DNA of 17,515 bases from Desulfobacteraceae bacterium (GTDB lineage Bacteria; Desulfobacterota; DSM-4660; Desulfatiglandales; Desulfatiglandaceae), in the NCBI GenBank assembly GCA_030597505.1, contig JAUVRS010000015.1, positions 1 to 17,515 of the forward strand, in the 5' to 3' direction. Position 1 is the stretch's first letter, and the number at the start of each line of letters is the position of its first letter. The notes under the pieces are model-generated. The model saw nothing but the letters and a program-made list of their open reading frames with translations. It was not told the origin of the DNA and searched no databases. Below, piece by piece: positions 15,511-17,515 of this stretch. Position numbers and translations under genes: made by a program.

Positions 15511-16061
15511 CAGCTATATTCACCCCTTTTTAATGATTCTTTCAACCCTTTGAGCTGGGCCTTTACACTTCCATCCAATATCAAATCCCCTATCTTAACG
15601 ACAAGCCCCCCGATAAGGGACGTATCTTCTTTGACCTCCATTATTACTTTTCTTGAGGTAAGCTGGGTCAATGCCTTTTCAAGTCCGTTCAAATGTTCGT
15701 CTTTTAAAGCCCAGGCCGTAATGACCTCCGCACGGGTTATGTTTGAAATTTCATCGCTAAGCCACGAATAATAATCGGTAATCTCCGCCAGCGCTCCGAT
15801 CCGGTTCTTATCCAAAAGCAGCCTGAGGAAATTTCTTAATGTGTCGGAAAAAGAGCTTTTATCCAAAACAAAATCAAGGATGTTTTTTCTCTCTTCGACA
15901 GCAAATATTTGACTTGAGATCACTTGAAAAAATTCACGGTTTGCAGAACAGAACAGACTAAACTCCTGAAGATTACGTTCGTAATCCTCATATTGTCCGT
16001 CTTCCTGCCCCAGGCTGAGCAAAGCCTTTGCATATCTTCTGGAAATTCTTGAACCAATCAA
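15510..16061 (-). CDS. atpH: ATP synthase F1 subunit delta (OSCP)
   Basis: This 183-residue delta subunit joins the top of F1 to the peripheral stalk formed by b and b'. The N-terminus ISRRYAKALLSL is the conserved first helix. The C-terminal part contains DTSLIGGLVVKIGDLILDGSVKAQL, which is the family signature. Its start codon is TTG at 16061, within a TTGA that also contains the atpF stop (4-nt overlap). The start is chosen because it gives the normal N-terminus and no ATG fits. A TTG start embedded in a stop codon points to translation by ribosomes finishing atpF. Otherwise the gene is ordinary. Confidence 0.95.
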   Translation of the reverse strand: MIGSRISRRYAKALLSLGQEDGQYEDYERNLQEFSLFCSANREFFQVISSQIFAVEERKNILDFVLDKSSFSDTLRNFLRLLLDKNRIGALAEITDYYSWLSDEISNITRAEVITAWALKDEHLNGLEKALTQLTSRKVIMEVKEDTSLIGGLVVKIGDLILDGSVKAQLKGLKESLKRGEYS

Positions 16062-16663
16062 TGTAGCTTCTCCACTCTTTCTATAAATTCTTTCACAAGG
16101 TGTTCCTGGTCACTGTCGGTCATGTTTTTGGCAACGACGTCCTGTGCCCTGTCAGCCGCAATTTCAACCAACTCCTGCCGCAGCCTGTCTCTCGCAGCCT
16201 TTATCTCCCGTTCAATGGCCAAATCGGCGTGAGCCAGGATCTTCGAGGCTCTTTTTTTGGCCTCGCTTAGAATTTTTTCCTTTTCAGCAATCCCATCCGC
16301 CCTGAATTGCTCAATAATTTCTACTTTTGTTGTCTCAGCCTCTTTCAACTTTTTTTCAAGCTCTTGATATCGGGCTTCACTCGCTTCCTTGTCCAGTTTC
16401 AGCTCATCAAGCTTTTTCCGGATTTCTTCTCTGCGGTTTGAAAAGAAATCTTTGATGGAGACCTTTTTCATCACAAACAAAAGGATGATTACCAGAAGGC
16501 CAAAATTGATTATACGGTAAAGAAGGTCCCACAGATGTGCGTTCCCGCTCCCCGCACCCGCTCCGCCTCCAGAGGCAAAAGAGATGCCCCAGAGGAATAG
16601 GGTATTAATCAGAATACAGCCAGCGGCTGTCATGATTTTTTGTCTAATACCCCTAAAAGTCAT
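16058..16663 (-). CDS. atpF: ATP synthase F0 subunit b
   Basis: This 201-residue peripheral stalk subunit has an unusual N-terminus for a b subunit: residues 10-30 (AGCILINTLFLWGISFASGG) look like a cleavable signal peptide ending at an ASG site and followed by a glycine-rich spacer. The true membrane anchor is at about 50-66 (RIINFGLLVIILLFVMKK). A long charged helix follows to the C-terminus (DELKLDKEASEARYQELEKK), which dimerises with b'. Such longer b subunits with a signal-like leader are familiar in Desulfobacterota. The ATG overlaps the atpF' stop by one base (TAATG), and the 3' end overlaps atpH by 4 nt. Confidence 0.93.
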   Translation of the reverse strand: MTFRGIRQKIMTAAGCILINTLFLWGISFASGGGAGAGSGNAHLWDLLYRIINFGLLVIILLFVMKKVSIKDFFSNRREEIRKKLDELKLDKEASEARYQELEKKLKEAETTKVEIIEQFRADGIAEKEKILSEAKKRASKILAHADLAIEREIKAARDRLRQELVEIAADRAQDVVAKNMTDSDQEHLVKEFIERVEKLH

Positions 16664-17091
16664 TATTGAATGGCTCTCCCCAGTATTTTTTCCGCCAATT
16701 CATTTGAAAAACCGGTCATTTCATCTTCCAAACCCGTCCGTGCCTTTGCGATTTTTTTCTCCATCTCTTTTCTGGCGCTGGCGATTTTTTCCTCAACCGT
16801 GGTGCTTGCTACCTGTAAAATCCCCTTTTCTTCTTCCAGACCCTGGCCTTTGAAATTTTCTTTTTCAACATAGCCTTCTTTCCGAGCCTGTGCCATGTTT
16901 TGCTCTATTCCTTTTTCATTTTCTTCAGAACGATTTTGAAGCTCGTCTATCATTGTCTGAAGGGAATCTGTTTCCTCCTTGCGTTGTGCCAGGACCTTAC
17001 GGATAGGTCTGAAAAGAATGATATTGAGAAAAAAAACGAGCAAGAGAAAAGTGAGGATTTGAAGGAGTATTGTAAAATTTATTTCCAGCAT
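16663..17091 (-). CDS. atpF': ATP synthase F0 subunit b' (second peripheral stalk subunit)
   Basis: This 142-residue b-type subunit is the first gene of the operon. Residues 6-26 are the single membrane anchor (FTILLQILTFLLLVFFLNII), followed by FRPIRKVLAQRKEE, the usual turn out of the membrane, and a charged helix to the C-terminus. With atpF it makes a heterodimeric stalk, as in many anaerobes, cyanobacteria and alphaproteobacteria. The a and c subunits (atpB, atpE) are not in this window; in Desulfobacterota they commonly lie elsewhere. The ATG at 17091 has AAGGT about 9 nt upstream and a leader of about 80 nt from the promoter at 17180-17208. Confidence 0.93.
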   Translation of the reverse strand: MLEINFTILLQILTFLLLVFFLNIILFRPIRKVLAQRKEETDSLQTMIDELQNRSEENEKGIEQNMAQARKEGYVEKENFKGQGLEEEKGILQVASTTVEEKIASARKEMEKKIAKARTGLEDEMTGFSNELAEKILGRAIQ

Positions 17092-17158
17092 GCCGAATGG
17101 ACCTTGATTTTAATTTTTGTGAAACATTACGAATGATTACGATGAAACGACCCGCATC

Positions 17159-17392
17159 TCAAAAGCACAGATGTAACGTTTCATACAAAAAAAAACCCGT
17201 CTTGTCAAAGGATTTGTTTACACCAAAGGTTTGGCTTCTGACCCCGATGGTTTTGGTAAAAAAGCCATCAATTCTCACTGTCCCGGTAAAGGACATTTTC
17301 CCGTCAAATTTAGTGCGCCTGCCAAGGTAGGCGGTTATCTGATCTCCACCGATTCCGGTACGCCGTTTAGCATATAGGTCAGTGCTTTGCAA
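17159..17392 (-). pseudogene. Bactofilin-like gene remnant
   Basis: Bactofilins are small polymer-forming cytoskeletal proteins of about 100-150 residues that fold as a beta-helix; in related bacteria one often precedes the ATP synthase genes. Here only about 32 codons (17246-17341) look like the N-terminal part of the domain: QITAYLGRRTKFDGKMSF followed by TGTVRIDGFFTKTI. After that the frame loses similarity and ends at 17159. A +1 shift near 17243 would give GSEAKPLV, which resembles the next bactofilin strand (SEGTLVV) before a stop. The only upstream start in frame is a TTG at 17392 without a ribosome binding site, and a stop precedes it. The ATP synthase promoter lies inside this open frame. 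I read it as a decayed fragment; a diverged short protein is possible but less likely. Confidence 0.5.
17180..17208 (-). promoter_or_regulatory. Sigma70-type promoter of the ATP synthase operon
   Basis: On the minus strand a perfect TTGACA (17208-17203) and TATGAA (17185-17180) are exactly 17 nt apart. The spacer contains a run of nine T. Transcription should start near 17173, leaving a leader of about 80 nt before atpF'. It is the best promoter-like sequence I found in the window and fits a highly expressed operon. Confidence 0.8.
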
Positions 17393-17442
17393 GAAAAATC
17401 ACAACATAATCATTTTTAGTAAAAAAAATGTATTTTTCCTAG

Positions 17443-17515
17443 TTACGCCACCATCTCATCTTGGATCACCTTCAATTTGCCGGCGTAAAGGCGGGTGTTT
17501 TCATTATTTTCTGCT
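17443..17515 (-). CDS. 3' end of an unrecognised gene, cut by the window edge
   Basis: The minus strand is open from the window edge for 23 codons to a TAA at 17445-17443, reading AENNENTRLYAGKLKVIQDE then MVA. The composition looks like a normal protein C-terminus, but the piece is too short to assign. In related genomes partition genes (parA/parB) can lie upstream of the bactofilin and ATP synthase genes; this tail does not obviously match the end of ParB, so no name is given. It could also be a chance open frame. Confidence 0.4.
   Translation of the reverse strand, partial: AENNENTRLYAGKLKVIQDEMVA

Noticed and set aside
1..17515. CRISPR array, tRNA, rRNA, transposon ends or phage genes
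   Set aside because: No regularly spaced direct repeats, cloverleaf sequences, transposase motifs or terminal inverted repeats were seen on either strand.

Overview
The window is a stretch of bacterial core genome in which every convincing gene lies on the minus strand, so transcription runs from high to low coordinates. Gene order and protein types suggest a Desulfobacterota (former deltaproteobacterial) anaerobe. The evidence is an F-type ATP synthase operon ordered b'-b-delta-alpha-gamma-beta-epsilon without the a and c subunits, a bactofilin remnant just upstream of it, a zapB-zapA-6S RNA-rny block, and a very large CoA-dehydratase-type activase. This assignment is inferred from gene content and was not tested by a search.

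Layout in the direction of transcription. At 17443-17515 is the last part of an unrecognised gene. At about 17246-17341 is a short bactofilin-like fragment that looks decayed. A strong sigma70-type promoter (TTGACA, 17 nt, TATGAA; 17180-17208) drives the ATP synthase operon (17091 down to 11099), which ends in a clean intrinsic terminator (11042-11074). Directly behind that terminator is another good promoter (TTGACC, 17 nt, TAAAAT; 11012-11040) for zapB and zapA, the Z-ring accessory proteins. A 530-base gap follows, which contains a 189-nt RNA with the architecture and genomic position of 6S RNA (9993-10181). After it come ribonuclease Y (rny), DNA polymerase I (polA), a radical SAM protein of the COG0731 type, and two abutting genes that together make a giant acyl-CoA-dehydratase-type activase split into 1028 and 452 residues.

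Most of the window is housekeeping: energy coupling (F1 plus the b/b' stalk), cell division, RNA polymerase regulation by 6S RNA, mRNA turnover, and DNA repair/replication. The less understood part is the last three genes (172-5530). A radical SAM enzyme overlaps, by 20 nt, a protein with two ASKHA ATPase domains that each keep the cysteines expected for an iron-sulfur cluster. No dehydratase subunits are visible beside it, so its target is unknown. I found no CRISPR array, tRNA, rRNA, insertion sequence or phage gene, and nothing that clearly amounts to a new multi-gene system.
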